Assembly: GCF_048418805.1 (NCBI RefSeq)
Contig: NC_132790.1
Location: 74,468,501-74,532,500 of the forward strand
Origin: Vulpes vulpes
Lineage: Eukaryota > Chordata > Mammalia > Carnivora > Canidae
DNA: 64,000 bases
Direction: 5' to 3'
This document shows positions 33,450 through 45,404 of this stretch, in pieces. The position numbers were made by a program, and so were the translations under genes. Numbering within the stretch: position 1 is the first letter of the stretch; each line of letters begins with the position of its first letter. The notes under the pieces were generated by a model that was not told the origin of the DNA, made no database searches, and saw only the letters and a list, made by a program, of their open reading frames with translations.

Positions 33450-34130
33450 ATCATTGAGGTACAGATGCATATTTTATATTGAAATACAATGAAATTTGTG
33501 AAACTGCATCCTTCATTTTCAGTTAATGTAAATTTTCTCTATGACAGTGGACATATACGTATATATTTAGAGATGTATTTATTTTAGAGAGAGAGAGAGA
33601 GAGAGAGAGAGCATGTGTGCAGGCACAAGTGAGAGGATGGGCAGAGGAAGAGAATCTCAGGCATACTCCCCACTGGGCATGGAGCCTGACTCCAAGCTTG
33701 ATCTCAAAACCCATGTGATGACGGTGACCTGAGCCAAAACCAAGAGTCAGACACTTAACTGACTGAGCCCTCGACAGTAGATACATATGTTTATCATGTT
33801 ACAGATTACAAAGTAGTTCATGCTTTGGATATACTACAATTTGTTGATCATTTTGTAATGCTTGTATGTTCTGAGCATTTAAACCTTTTCACTCTTTAAC
33901 TAACGTAATGGTGGATCTTTCACATTTGTTCCTAGGCAAATTCCTAGAAGTTCAAAGGGTAAGAACATTTCTAACACATCTGGCATACATTGCAAAATTG
34001 CTTTCCAAAGAAAAGCATTGTGCCAATTTACATGCCCACCTAGAATTGAGCATTTTAAAAGATACACAAGTACACATTCTTAAATATTTACACTGTCCTT
34101 GATTTCCTCAAGGTTTCAAAATTATCTAAG
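33450..34130 (-). mobile_element. Old LINE-1 fragment (antisense) split by a SINE
   Basis: CCTAGGCAAATTCCTAGAAG, AAAGGGTAAGAACATTTCTA, TTGCAAAATTGCTTTCCAAA and GTGCCAATTTACATGCCCAC follow the complement of an old LINE-1 ORF2 C-terminus. The stretch left of the SINE (33450-33564) is assigned only by continuity. Confidence 0.65.
33565..33772 (-). mobile_element. Pan-carnivore SINE (antisense)
   Basis: TTTAGAGATGTATTTATTTT tail, a GA block (33587-33612), GGCATGGAGCCTGACTCCAA, CAAGAGTCAGACACTTAAC, TGACTGAGCCC at the head. The flanks GACAGTGGACATATACG (33543) and GACAGTAGATACATATG (33773) are a diverged target-site pair. It lies 129 bp from the sense SINE at 33268. Confidence 0.88.
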
Positions 34131-34173
34131 TGTAAACAATCTGTTCATAGCCACCAGTAAATAGGTGTTTATA

Positions 34174-34345
34174 GGGACACCTGGGTGGCTCAGCGGTTGA
34201 GCATCTGCCTTCGGCTCAGGACATGATCCTGGAATCCCAGGATCAAGTCCTGCATCTGGCTCCCTGCATAGAGCCTACTTTTCCCTCTATGTCTCTGCCT
34301 CTCTTTCTGTGTCTCTCATGAATAAATAAATAAAATGTTTAAAAT
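34174..34345 (+). mobile_element. SINEC_Cf-type SINE (sense)
   Basis: GGGACACCTGGGTGGCTCAG, CGGTTGAGCATCTGCCTTCG, then AATAAATAAATAAAATGTTT. The target-site pair ATAGGTGTTTATA (34161-34173) and ATATGTGTTTATA (34346-34358) has one difference. Confidence 0.94.
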
Positions 34346-34358
34346 ATATGTGTTTATA

Positions 34359-35024
34359 TTACATAAAGATCCAGATTTGATTGGTTTCATCTGATTGTAA
34401 AAGGTAACCTGTTTCAAAATTTAAAAAGCAAAGAAAACACAAATTTTGGTATCATGTAATCAATGACACATTATGCACTTTGCTGTAATCTTTTATCACA
34501 ACCATCTAAAGCCATGATGTATCAAGATGGCATGGCAACTGACTTGTCTTCACCTCTCTTCAGTAAGCACCTGTACCTAGTAGGTATCTGGTTTCAAGTA
34601 GCATGAAATCATCTACTGATTATTTAGGCTTCATTAAACTTTTATGTTTACTCTTTGCAACTATAAAATTGAGTTAGCCACCAATAACAAGTAAAAAGTA
34701 TTCACATACATGGAAATCAAGAAAATTATCTCTACAACTTCTATAAAAACTGGGAATAAAATTCATTGAAACTCAAATTATTAAAACACATTATTTTTGG
34801 TCAACATTTTCTAGTATTCTGTGTGTGACAGACACAAATTGATGACAATATTATTTACTTCCTCAACTACTTTCCTACCTTTTAAACTACAAAGAGAAGT
34901 AACAGGACCAAATAATGGACCACATTTAGAATGAGAATCAATTGCCCCACTGGAAGAGTAATTCTAGATTAGTTCACAACTTGAAATGATAAATGTCTTA
35001 GAATTTGTTCTATAAAAAGATGCC
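34359..35024. other. No recognised feature
   Basis: AT-rich sequence, nothing identified. Confidence 0.45.
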
Positions 35025-35205
35025 AAGTTTGAAGTTCAGGGATCTGGTTTAGGACCTCGTTTAGCTTTATCATTTACTAGTTGACTGAACTACAGCAATT
35101 ATTGTACTTTAAAGTGTTGGTGCCCTTATCTATGAGTTGGTGTTGTAGGAATAAAATGAGTTACCACTCATAAGAGTGCATGGCATAGAGTAGGTATCTT
35201 GGATA
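35025..35205 (+). mobile_element. MIR copy
   Basis: TTTAGCTTTATCATTTACTA, GTTGACTGAACTACAGCAAT, GGAATAAAATGAGTTACC, GTGCATGGCATAGAGTAGG follow sense MIR from body to 3' end. Confidence 0.75.
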
Positions 35206-35663
35206 ACAATCTTTTTCATAGCTAGGACAGTTTCTGTAGCTTCTCTCATAGACCTTTTTAGCCAAACCACTAAGTATGTGGCTTTATTCATGACTTTCCA
35301 GCTAATGTTCTACTTTTTTCTATTTTGGAAAATAACCTGATGAATACAAATGAATACCAATTAGCTAAATATACTGGTGATGTAGCACATGAATAAACCA
35401 CCATTTTATTTGTCACTGGGGATAAATTTTTTCTAATGAGTCATAGAGCTAGCAATGGTGTGAATAGAACATTTATTATATTTCCTATAATACAATATAG
35501 AATCTATTTTATGGTTTGATTGAGCTGCTTCTAAAATTTCACATCTGTGCTACTCTCATCCAATGGGTCCCAGATGACTATCATTTTCATTTTGAAAGTC
35601 TCACATGATGCAAAATAATCTAGAAGTTCTAATAGTACTCGATATAAGCATAACATGGTTTAA
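35206..35663. other. No recognised feature
   Basis: Nothing identified. Confidence 0.45.
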
Positions 35664-36175
35664 TGAAAAAAGTATAGCTTAAAGGTTAAAAATATTGCTC
35701 TCAGAGATGAGCAAACTTTTTTCTGTAAAAGGCAAGAGACTAAATATTTTAAGCATTGAGGACCATCTCATTTCAGTAACAAATACTCAACCTTGTCATA
35801 GCACAAAAGAAGCCATAGAAAATACAAAAACAAGTAGTATTATGAGATATTCTTTTATTCTTTTCAACTATTTAAAAACACAACCCCTATTTTTAGCTCA
35901 CATGTTGTTCACAAACAGGAGGGGAGCCAGATAGGGCCTGCAGACAGCAGTTTCCAGATCCCTGCTCCAGAGTCATACTGTCTGGACTCAAATTCTGGCT
36001 TTATCCCTTGCTGGCTGTGCCACCTGAGTGAAGTAGTCTCCTCTGTCCACTTGAGTTTAAACTGGAACAATAACCTGTACCTCATTCATGTGAGTGTTAT
36101 GTGACCTGAGAATATACAAAAGTGCATTGCATTATGCATGGAGGGTAGCTACAAATGGTAGGTCCCTTCCCATCT
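35664..36175 (+). mobile_element. MIR copy split by a hAT DNA transposon
   Basis: The left piece 35664-35701 (AAGTATAGCTTAAAGGTTAA, AATATTGCTCT) and the right piece from 35965 (CTCCAGAGTCATACTGTCTG, GACTCAAATTCTGGCTTTAT) join into one MIR in the standard order (GGTATAGTGGTTAAGAGC, TCTGGAGTCAGACTGCCTG). Confidence 0.75.
35702..35964. mobile_element. hAT-type non-autonomous DNA transposon inside MIR
   Basis: The ends are near-inverted repeats: CAGAGATGAGCAAACTTTTT on the left, and CAGCAGTTTCCAGATCCCTG on the right, which is the complement of a CAGGGATC... end. Between them, AAATATTTTAAGCATTGAGG and AAGAAGCCATAGAAAATAC match the mammalian hAT fossil whose consensus end is CAGGGGTCGGCAAACT. No transposase frame. 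Confidence 0.75.
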
Positions 36176-36204
36176 AAGTGTTTTTATTTTTATGGGCATC
36201 CTGT

Positions 36205-36370
36205 ATAGTGGAAACATAAGATTCTAGAATCCAGACAGACCTGCACCCAAATCCTAACCACTAATTTTTACCCACATTACTGAGATGTAACACTGAGCCT
36301 ATAAGCAGGATTCCTGTGAGGGTCTGGTGTATAGTATATACTGACTGTTTCATTGAGTTCCTGGCATGAA
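36205..36370 (+). mobile_element. Second, more decayed MIR copy
   Basis: GTATAGTGGAAACATAAGAT, TCTAGAATCCAGACAGACC and CAAATCCTAACCACTAATT follow the MIR start (TAGTGGTTAAGAGC, TCTGGAGTCAGACAGACC, CAAATCCTGGC). Confidence 0.6.
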
Positions 36371-36473
36371 CAAGATGTTTTTAAAATTTTGGTTATTGTT
36401 GTTTTATGCTAAACTCTTTTTTCCTAGGACATAAGTAGCTGACATGCTTTATATCGTTGTACCACTTATAACA

Positions 36474-36493
36474 GATGTGTGTGTGTGTGTGTA
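36474..36493. repeat. Short (GT)n tract
   Basis: About ten GT units. Confidence 0.9.
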
Positions 36494-38589
36494 TCTCTGG
36501 TCAAGCTCTGTATTGGGAACAAAGCACTCACATTCAAATATAACCCATGGTGATTGTTAGGAATTCTTGAGTTCTCATGTATATGCTAGTTTCCAATCTA
36601 GACACTGGGTCTTCTCTAGGAGCAAAAGTTCTCAAGAAGGGAAAAGTGTCAAGTATAACCATCTTACTCCCTCAGATCCTCCCCATTTCTCTGAGGTATC
36701 TGAAGAGAATAAAATACTGGCTTACCAGAAATAGAGAACACTAACACTATGGATTGGCAACTTTGCCTGAGAAGAAATTAGTAAAAGGAGAGGGTCAAGG
36801 ACAAGACAGGCTGAAGAAGAAAAGGCATGGATGGAGGGAAATGTTTTGTCTAGTCTTCAAAGTTAGTGGGAAAACCAGATTGAGGCATCCAAAGAGGGAT
36901 GCTGGTTCTAGGAGAGAACCATGACACTTCCTATATTATAGCTGAGTGAGTACAAACAATAAATTTCAGGCAGTGATTTGCAGGAGTCACTGGATGAATC
37001 TAGGTAAAAGAAGCCCAGTGAAGAATCCAGGTAGAGACTTGTGAGTATGGCTCTGAAAACAGACCCTAAATCATATGGTCTTGTGGAAAAGTCAGGGATA
37101 TGAAAATGGGACACTGTAGATCTTCAGAACTGTGCCTACGCTGCAGACCTCATGTGCACTGGTGCTGTTTCCTGTTATTGGAAATCTGGCAACATTTTAA
37201 GATGAGTAGTCCTCTGGAAGAATACTGTAGAGCTCCAGGGGGCACTATTCAGACTATCATAGTCTCGTGTAAATGGCACCTGCTGGAGTTCTGCAGAGCA
37301 CAGCCTGCGTAGCCCAAGCATTAGTAGACAGCCGCTTTCCCTGCAGAATGAATTTTCCCTTGTGTGTGTGCATGTGTGTATGTTTACATGCAGTGCTGGA
37401 GCACAAACCATAATGCTGAACAACACATGATGCCTCCAAGTGTAACTTGGTCTCTTAGTGCCAAAACAAAAATGATAGAAACTATACTTCCTTGTCTTGT
37501 TTTCCACAAAAATACCAAACACCTAATACCATTTCCAAAGTCTGAGGCAAAAAATCTCTGGGTATTCCAAACATGATTGATCAAAACTACCTTCTGTAGG
37601 ACCCAGGATGGAAATTTCACACACAGACACGCACACATACATGCATACCACACACGCAAATATATATAATTATACCAAACATATGCAAACGTTTTATAAA
37701 AATAAATGTGGTAGGCACTGCCTTTCCTAAAACTATCCCACCAATACTGCTGGTAGTTGAAGCATTGGTAAATAAAATAAGTATTCCCAGTATGAATGCT
37801 GGAAGAATTTTTCAAGTTATGCTTGAAAGATAGGCATTTGATATTTATATTATTGGAATATCCAAGACTACAGGAAGTTCCATATGGTCAAAAGGAATTT
37901 CAAATCAAAAGATTATTTCAGAATTTATATTTCCGTTCCTTACAATGTGGTTTACTCATGGTATCACTTTTCATAGGCAGGAAAGTCATAATAGACATCT
38001 GAATAAACAAACAGTATATTCACTTAAAATCACTGGATTATATGTACACCTGATCTACCACAACAACCAAAATATTTCATGGAAGAAAATAACAAGTATT
38101 TTAACCACCTAAATTTTGTCCTAACTTTAGTCACATATCATGGAGGTAAATATTGTCCAAATCAATTATCTATAAGTGTAGGACCACAAAAATACAAGGA
38201 TTCCCAAAATAGATGAAAAAGCATGCTCTACAGTATAAGGCTTATAAAGAATTGTCAAGTCCACATCAATAAAACATGCCACCTTTCACAAGCCATGCAG
38301 CAAGCCAACCATTTTGTAAGAAGGAAAATTAGGAGTTTTACACACGAAGGGCAAGTTATTACAGTGAATATACATGCCACATTCAGGAGTCAGGGAAAAG
38401 GTGTTCATTCTTTGAAGTCTTTAGGTAAAAAACAGATATTAAAAACAATGACTATTAGGTTAATCTACTGCATATATAAGAAGCAGTAACTGCTGAAGTT
38501 TTTGACCTTGAGTAGCCTAGTATGGCAGGATGGGATGAAAAGATTTCTAGGATATGAGTCAGCAAAGAGGTTTTTGATATTACTATGTT
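36494..38589. other. No recognised feature
   Basis: About 2.1 kb. Overlapping short open frames on both strands (37100-37815) show no domain and include CA/GT-rich low complexity at 37360-37385 and 37615-37650. Confidence 0.45.
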
Positions 38590-38665
38590 ACTAATATTTT
38601 ATGCAACCTCTCTGTCCTCAGTTTCCTTATCTTTAAAACAATGGATTGGATTTTTATAGACCTGT
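38590..38665 (+). mobile_element. MIR fragment
   Basis: CAACCTCTCTGTCCTCAGTT followed by TCCTTATCTTTAAAACAATG matches the MIR central core (CTCTCTGTGCCTCAGTTTCCTCATCTGTAAAATGG). Confidence 0.65.
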
Positions 38666-38669
38666 CCTG

Positions 38670-39154
38670 TTCTATTATGTTTCTTCAAATCTTCCTTCAC
38701 ATTAGTATTTAATTTCAGGGACTAGGAATAAAGCCCAAACCTCCCAGGTTTGCATTCAATTTTCCATATAGTGATGACAGCTTTTGCCTCCACCTTTGTT
38801 CTTGTTTTATTACTGAAACTACACCAATGTTTGACTCAGATTCTCTTTTTCTCTTGCTTTTCATCATGATTACCTCTGTTTTTCTTCCTTTTTCTTCAAC
38901 TGAACTTTTGCTCCATTCTATCACTTCCCAAAACCATCTCTTTGTTAGAGTTCTATATATCCGTCATCACTATAAGCTATATGCTCCTCAATGTCACAGG
39001 GTGGGCCTTATGCATTGGTTGCATAAGTACCCATTAGTACACCCATTAGTACAATAGCCAGCAACACCCTGTCCAAAATATATCCTTGAGAATGACTGGT
39101 GACTGATTCTAATCTTGGGCAAAGAACCAAAAGTCTATGTATACTTTTGTTAAA
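38670..39154. other. No recognised feature except a 12-bp tandem duplication
   Basis: CT-rich in part. A perfect 12-bp tandem duplication (ACCCATTAGTAC) occupies 39029-39052. Confidence 0.45.
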
Positions 39155-39965
39155 AATCAAAACCAGTGATCCCTAAAATAAAAAAGACAAGAAATGATGA
39201 GCGTTAGCAAGGATGTGGAGAAAAAGGAACCCTCATGCACTGTTGGTGGGAACACAAATTGGTGCAGTAACTGTAGAAAACAATATGGAAGTTCCCTCAA
39301 AAGTTGATATTAGAAATACCTTATGATCCAATAATTCCACTGCTGGGCATTTACCCAGAGAAAACAAAAACACTAATTCAGAAAGAGATATGCACCCCTG
39401 TGATTGATTATTGTAGAATTATTTACAACAGCCAAGATATAGAAGTAACCTGTGTTTATCAACAGATAAATAAAGAAGATGTGATACGCACACACGTACA
39501 TATGATAGAATATTATGTAGCCATTAAAAAGGATGAGATCTTGCCATCTGCAACAACATGGATGGACCTAGAGGATATTATACTAAATTAAGTTAGTCAG
39601 ACTGAGAAAGACAAATACCATATGATTTCATTCATATATGGAATATAAAAAATAAAACAAATGAGTAAACAAACAAAAAGCAAAATCAGACCTATAAATA
39701 CAGAGAACAAACTGTTGGTTGCCAGAGGGAGATAGAGGCTTCCAGTTATGGAGTGAATCAGCCATGAGAATAAAAGGCACAGCATAGGAAACATTATCAG
39801 TGATATCATTATAGTGTTGTATGGTGACAGACATTGGCTACACCTGTGGTGAGCACAGGATAACATACACAGAAGTTTAATCACTATGTTGTATATCTGA
39901 CACTGATGTATCATCGTGTCAACTATATTTTAAAAATCCTTTAAATTAAAAATTAAAAAATTAAG
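39155..39965 (+). mobile_element. Older LINE-1 3' end (sense), 5'-truncated
   Basis: It contains the ORF2 C-terminus as an open frame at 39304-39591 (MILEIPYDPIIPLLGIYPEK; KKDEILPSATTWMDLEDIIL). It begins in the region that encodes GKGTLMHCWW-type sequence (39230) and runs through a 3' UTR (GGTTGCCAGAGGGAGATAGA, GTATATCTGACACTGATGTA) to an A/T-rich tail. This is the L1M-type 3' UTR, different from the canid one at 9550. The 5' end is truncated inside ORF2. Confidence 0.88.
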
Positions 39966-40508
39966 AAAATTTTTTAAATTTTAAAAAATTAAGGTGAGCC
40001 TTAACAAACGTCAATTCTTCTCATCCTTATGGGAATGAATGCCTTTGAAAAGGAGAGAATTAAACATTTCATATTATTGTAAAAGGTTTATTTATTTATC
40101 TTTAAACTAGAATGGCTAGGTTTCATAATTTTCAAAGCAAGCATAGTTCAGGAAACAAGAAAAACATTACTAGTCTAATTTCTCATAGGCTTCACAGCAA
40201 CTCTTAATGAACTTCATTGTCAAGTGCTTTAAAATCCTAATGGCTGGATAAAATTTAGTATTTTCTATTTTGGAACATATAATGTACTCACCATTGAAAA
40301 GTGTCAGGATTTGCCTTTATTCAAAGTTTAAAAAAAAAAAACAAAAAACTCCTGTTTGAGTTAGGTTACTCTATTCCCCATGTAAAAAAGAACTCTACTA
40401 AGAGAATAATCACAGATTGCTTTGTTAATCTTAACAGAAATCTTCACTCTCTCTTTTACGATATGCACATATTCTCCTCCTGGGAAGAATAAGAATAATC
40501 AATAGAGA
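39966..40508. other. No recognised feature
   Basis: AT-rich; very A/T-rich just after the LINE-1 tail. Confidence 0.45.
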
Positions 40509-40571
40509 TGTGTCACTATAGGTCTTTTTTTATATAAATTTATTTTTTATTGGTGTGTCACTATAGGTCTT
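40509..40571 (-). mobile_element. Ultra-short LINE-1 3' end insertion with perfect 18-bp duplication
   Basis: TGTGTCACTATAGGTCTT is at 40509-40526 and again at 40554-40571, identical. Between them are only 27 bases, whose complement reads CCAATAAAAAATAAATTTAT and then A's. That is the last bases of the canid LINE-1 3' UTR plus poly(A); compare CCAATAAAAAAATAAAC at the end of the full-length copy near 9765. It is a LINE-1 that copied almost nothing but its tail. Confidence 0.88.
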
Positions 40572-42193
40572 AATCTGCATTTATTAATTCCTCTTTGCAT
40601 TACCAAATATGATTTCAAGTAACTTTTTAAAAATCTTCCCAATCCTTAACTTTGCATATCTTTTTTGTCTAAGAAAAGACATTAAAGTATTTGAGATGAA
40701 ATTACAAAGTGATGTAGCAATACAACCTTTAAAAAGGCAGAAATTATTTAAAATTTTTTTTCCAAACAAATAGAAGAAAACGGTAAGTAAATGGTGGGCC
40801 CTTGAGTAATTGAGCCAGAAGTTTGCAGTTTTATGGTCCCACATGATCATGGAAGACTAGGAGGCAAAGATGGTGAGCTGTACAAACTCTGGTAATGGGA
40901 ATTGGTAATAAATGGTTGAAGCAGACCCGTGCTATATAAGCAGTAAATTTTAAGACTTCAAATGAAAAGTAGTACAATGGACTCCAATCCGAAATAAGCA
41001 CATTTAACTTACACAAACTTAATATACAAGTTCAGCATTGATATGTAGATTAGTAAATAAATAATCAAATAATCTAAAAGAGAGGAAAAAGAAGCAAGCA
41101 TTTAAATAGTATAGGTAACTATTCCATTCAGTTGGAATAGTTTCAAAGATAAGCCTTTTTAAAAAAATTATAATGTGGGCCCAAAACATACGGCAACTAG
41201 TTTATTAGAAGCTCAAGTCAAGCGTTGGTTACCTGTTCATTGCTGGGGAAAATCTGTGTTAGTAAAAGACAAAATGTCAGTCCGCAATAGACTTACTTCA
41301 GAGGGGACGGTGGTAGGTAACTTTAATCACATGCAAATTTAATCCTATATAGAGATTTTAGCAGAGAATTGCTGTATAAAGTGCCACTTCTAATGCCCTA
41401 TGTTTGGAATTGTTGATCTCAGGCCAGAATTATCCTGTCCAGTAACCCTTGCTCAAGTGTCAAGTAATAATAATGCAGTGGAATCTTAAGGGTTCCAGTG
41501 GTATCTTCATCTCCCACAGCATCTATTACATGTAGAGTGCTAATTACTCTTCTCCCTTAGGAATCTGACCCATTTAATACATAGGTAAAGAGATAAAGAC
41601 CAGAGAATATTTGTGACAGAGATGGAAAGAGAATTGGAGTTGGGGCCCCTATATTTTGTTTTATAAAATGAGGAATTAAAACCCAAAAGTCCAGGGATTT
41701 GATCAAGGTCTCTCTGTGCACAAGGCAGTGCACACTGGAGTCATTTGGGAAGTCTCTAGGGACAGGAAATACAGGTCTTTTTCATTAGAAAAGCATAATA
41801 TGGAGGCTTTCTTTTATTTCCCATATGGGCTTCATCCTAAAAAGTATCCTGAACAAAATGCATGCTTCTGATCTTGCTGCAGATTTCTCCATGGTTGAAG
41901 CAGAAGTTTCAAAGGTTTTAACTTCTCTACAACTGGTTTACATTTGAGTTGGAAAGTTCATCTGAACCACTTACTTTTATCAAAGCTTACTATCACTATT
42001 TTTATTGGAGTGCAATTTATTTAAGGTGGGGGCTGGTACTATTTGTCACACCACAGCCAGTTTTATAAGGCATTACTGCTATTTTCTGAAACCTTTACTG
42101 CAGTTATACTGACTGGAAATGACTAACAAAATTATCCTCTGTACACAACTGCACAGGTTTGGACCTACTTTAATTAATCAATCCTAGTTCACA
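40572..42193. other. No recognised feature
   Basis: About 1.6 kb of AT-rich DNA with no identified element. Confidence 0.45.
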
Positions 42194-42208
42194 TAGATAG
42201 TATTATTA

Positions 42209-42374
42209 TTTTTTAAAGATTTTATTTATTCATGGGAGACACAGAGATAGAGGTAGAGACATAGGCAGAGGGAGAAACAGTCTCCCCACGGGGAGCTTGG
42301 TGGGGGACTCGATCCCAGGACCTCAGGATCACCACCTGAGCCAAAGGCAGACACTCAATCACCCAGGTGCCCCA
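42209..42374 (-). mobile_element. SINEC_Cf-type SINE (antisense)
   Basis: TTTTTTAAAGATTTTATTTA tail, AAACAGTCTCCCCACGGGGA, ACTCGATCCCAGGACCTCAG, head CACCCAGGTGCCCC. The tRNA-like head is shortened, lacking the usual CACTGAGC part. The flanks TAGATAGTATTATTA (42194-42208) and TAGATACTATTAAA (42379-42392) are the likely target-site pair. Confidence 0.9.
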
Positions 42375-42392
42375 CAGGTAGATACTATTAAA

Positions 42393-43651
42393 CATTTCAC
42401 CACGAACTTTTCTCCCAGAAATTTTGAAGATATTTTGGCTATATAAAACATTTATTTTAACTGAAGTAGATACTATATACAGAGAGTAAAGGCACTCAGC
42501 AAAATTGGCATTTGACAATTTTCTCATATCTGCAAATAATTAGAAAAAAATATTTTCTAATGTAAAAATGTAATTTTCTATGTAGAGGAAGATGGTCCCT
42601 TTTGGAAGGCAGATAGATAAGCATTCTTGAGTAATTTATAGAAGCTTTAAGGCTATGAAATTCTACTCAAGTTGCCTGACTCCACTTGTTTGTCCTATAA
42701 AAATGGGATGCTAATGTTATTTTTTTCTCATGCTTAGAGACTTGATAAAAACTAATTATTTAACATATACATATTTTTTAGAAGATGTAGAGGCTAGTGA
42801 AATTACTAATTTTTTTCAATGATATTATTACTAATATTAGCTTAGAATGACATAAACTTTATTCGAAATTAGTGTACATTTGACCCTAGAGGACTTGTTA
42901 AAATGTAACGAATTATAAAGACTCGATAAGTCAGGGGTGGGTTTAAAGCTTTTTTAAAAAAAATAGGGGGAATTTTGTAAAAAAAAAAAAAAAAAGAAAG
43001 TATATTGGAAGTCAAGGAAAAGACTTATTTAGGATGAGAATAATCACAAAAAGGACAAAAGGTGTCCTTTGTAAGGATACTTACAAAAGATACTGTGATA
43101 CTTTTTACAGACAAGATGTTGGTTCTGTCTGTTCCAATCCCCCTTTTACCCCCTCTGTTCAGGTAAGTGGGGTTCGGGGCATCATAGGAGCTGCTGTCCC
43201 ACAGCAAAATCTCTAGCCCTGCTCTTATGTGTCCTGACACCTGATGAGTCATGGAGTGGGTGGCCTGAGTATTCCTGAGAGCCATTCATTCCTATACCAG
43301 ATAACTAGCAATAGCTATACTTGGAAATTACTGAAAACTACATAAATATATTCTGCTCAACCTAAACTAAATAAATATTCCCAACTCAACTTCCACGTTA
43401 GTTGGATCCCAAAACTGCCTGCAGCAAACACAAAGGCAAGTGTGGTGGAGGGAAAATTAGAATGGAAAGAAACAGTACAATGAAACTGTTGTAGTTAAAA
43501 TACATTACTTTTGAAAATTTTACAAACAGAAATGATTAACTGTATATTCTAAGGCTGCTATCAAGCCAAATGAAAGGCCCTGAAAGCTTAAGTTTCATTA
43601 AGTTTCTGATAAAACCTCATCTGCAGAAAGATCCCCATCAAAAAGAACTAC
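42393..43651. other. No recognised feature
   Basis: Includes an A-rich tract (about 42955-42997). Short frames at 43025-43285 show no domain. Confidence 0.45.
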
Positions 43652-43657
43652 CTCTGG

Positions 43658-43830
43658 GGATACCTCAGCAGTTGAGCATCTGCCTTTGGCTCAGGGCATG
43701 ATCCTGGAGTCCTGGGATCGAGTCCCACATTGGGTTCCCTGTGGGGGGGGCCTGCTTCTCCCTCTGCCTATGTCTCTACCTCTCTCTGTGTCTCTCACGA
43801 ATAAAATCTTTAAAAAAAATAAAAATAAAA
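43658..43830 (+). mobile_element. SINEC_Cf-type SINE (sense), head partly deleted
   Basis: GGGATACCTCAGCAGTTGAG lacks the usual GGTGG part of the tRNA-like head. The rest is intact (GCATCTGCCTTTGGCTCAGG, CTGCTTCTCCCTCTGCC, ACGAATAAAATC). The possible target-site pair is ACTACCTCTGG against GCTAAGTCTGG. Confidence 0.9.
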
Positions 43831-43845
43831 AAAAGCTAAGTCTGG

Positions 43846-45248
43846 AGTCAAACACACACAATGTTTTCTTCTAGATGGTTCATGTGGACAGCACCAACAG
43901 AATAGAAGGAAAAAAAGAGACACAGTTCAGGAAGCATATGACAGGTGGCTGAAAAGGAATAAGATGGGTTATTACCTGTGGATTCAGGGATCAAATGTGT
44001 TGCCTTAGTCAACTTCTACCTCCTGATACCCCTCTGTTTTATGGTCAGTCATGGATAATGTTGCTATCCATGAATGAGTGTGGCTGGAAAAAAAAAAAAT
44101 CAATGGCATGTTTCCCACATCTGTGTGGCCAGGACTTCCGCTGTGAAATCTCCTGTTTTTGAAGCCTTTGTTGAGAAGGTTCACCTTCTGGGCTGCATGA
44201 TGTCAGAAACACCCTTTCATGCTCTTCTACAAACTTCCAAGTCTTCTCCCTGACAGATATATGTCTTTAAGTGATATTTTAGCATTTATTTTTGGAAGCC
44301 ATTCCTGAGTTCAAGGAAAAACCAGCCAAAATGGCCACAGCAAGACCAGATGGAGATGCAGCCTGAATGAGATGTGAGCTGTGCTCTGCAGCTGTACTTC
44401 AGATGGAGTTTAAAAAGTATTTCAGAGCCATCTACTCTGGGCCAGCATCTAAGCTGGCACCAGAGTGAAAACCAGCATTGGGTAAGACATGTTTGCCATA
44501 ATCAATGTCTACATCCTACAAAATAAACAATATTTATGAGGACAAAGGACGATCACAGGTAATTTTCATATAAAATAATGGAGTTCAAGACCAAGAAATG
44601 CACAGTGAGCTACCTAACTCAGTGATTCTGCTGGGAATCACTCCTGACATTTGGCTACCAGGGGCCTAGGAGAAGCCTTGATGAGATTATTAAGAAAACT
44701 GGATGTGACATCTGTGGGCCATTTAAACCCCTTCCACTCTAGTGAAGCCAAAGAAATGTCTCCCAGAGCACTCTGTGGTCACTCTAGGAACATTGTGCTT
44801 TCTGACACTAGTAGGAAAATCACAGCAAGTCATGATGTCCAACTTCTCCACCTTAGAGTTTCTTCCAGGAGCTTCACTGATTGCTTCTCTGCATACTAAA
44901 TGACAGTAGAAATAGGTCAAGAGAGGCCTCTCACTGTCTCATCAGAAGAGTTTTGGTTTCATACTGTATGTGTAAAAGGCCTTGAGCTCTCAGAAGGGAG
45001 GGATGGCAAGCACTTGCCCAGATCTAGAGTAATCACGAATGTGACATTCGGCTGAAAGTCCCAAATGCAGGGTCCTACAGGAAAGCCGTGCGTGCCACAG
45101 TGCTCAATAACATAGTTTATGTTTCACTCTCCTCCCGCCTGCCTTAACCGATGTACTAAAATAAGCATCTCTACAACTAAACCCATAAAGTAAAATGAGA
45201 AAGCTGCACATATTTTTTGAGCTGCTATTGTGCTATTATGGCCCATAA
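43846..45248. other. No recognised feature
   Basis: About 1.4 kb, less AT-rich than the neighbours. The frames at 44651-44899 and 44723-44920 overlap on opposite strands and show no domain. Confidence 0.45.
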
Positions 45249-45404
45249 TATTTGTGTTGAATAGAATTACTTTGAATCACTAAACAGAGATTCATAGATG
45301 GTTCAGAATACCAAAGGTCTCAGAATCTAGTTTAGATTCATTTAGGTCAATGAAAACAGCTTAATTCACTCAACTCCAGTGGCTCCTAATATCTGTCATG
45401 CAGG
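45249..45404 (+). repeat. Direct duplication, copy 1 (156 bp)
   Basis: Matches 46812-46966 in the same orientation: TATTTGTGTTGAATAGAATT start, CAGAATCTAGTTTAGATTCA middle, CCTAATATCTGTCA end. By hand alignment I count 12 substitutions and one single-base gap (about 92% identity). The last 20 or so bases are the start of the L2 that follows, so the duplicated unit overlaps the L2 junction. Confidence 0.92.

Noticed and set aside
37100..37815. Several overlapping frames up to 143 codons on both strands
   Set aside because: No domain, no splice-like structure, partial CA/GT low complexity, and competing frames on both strands.
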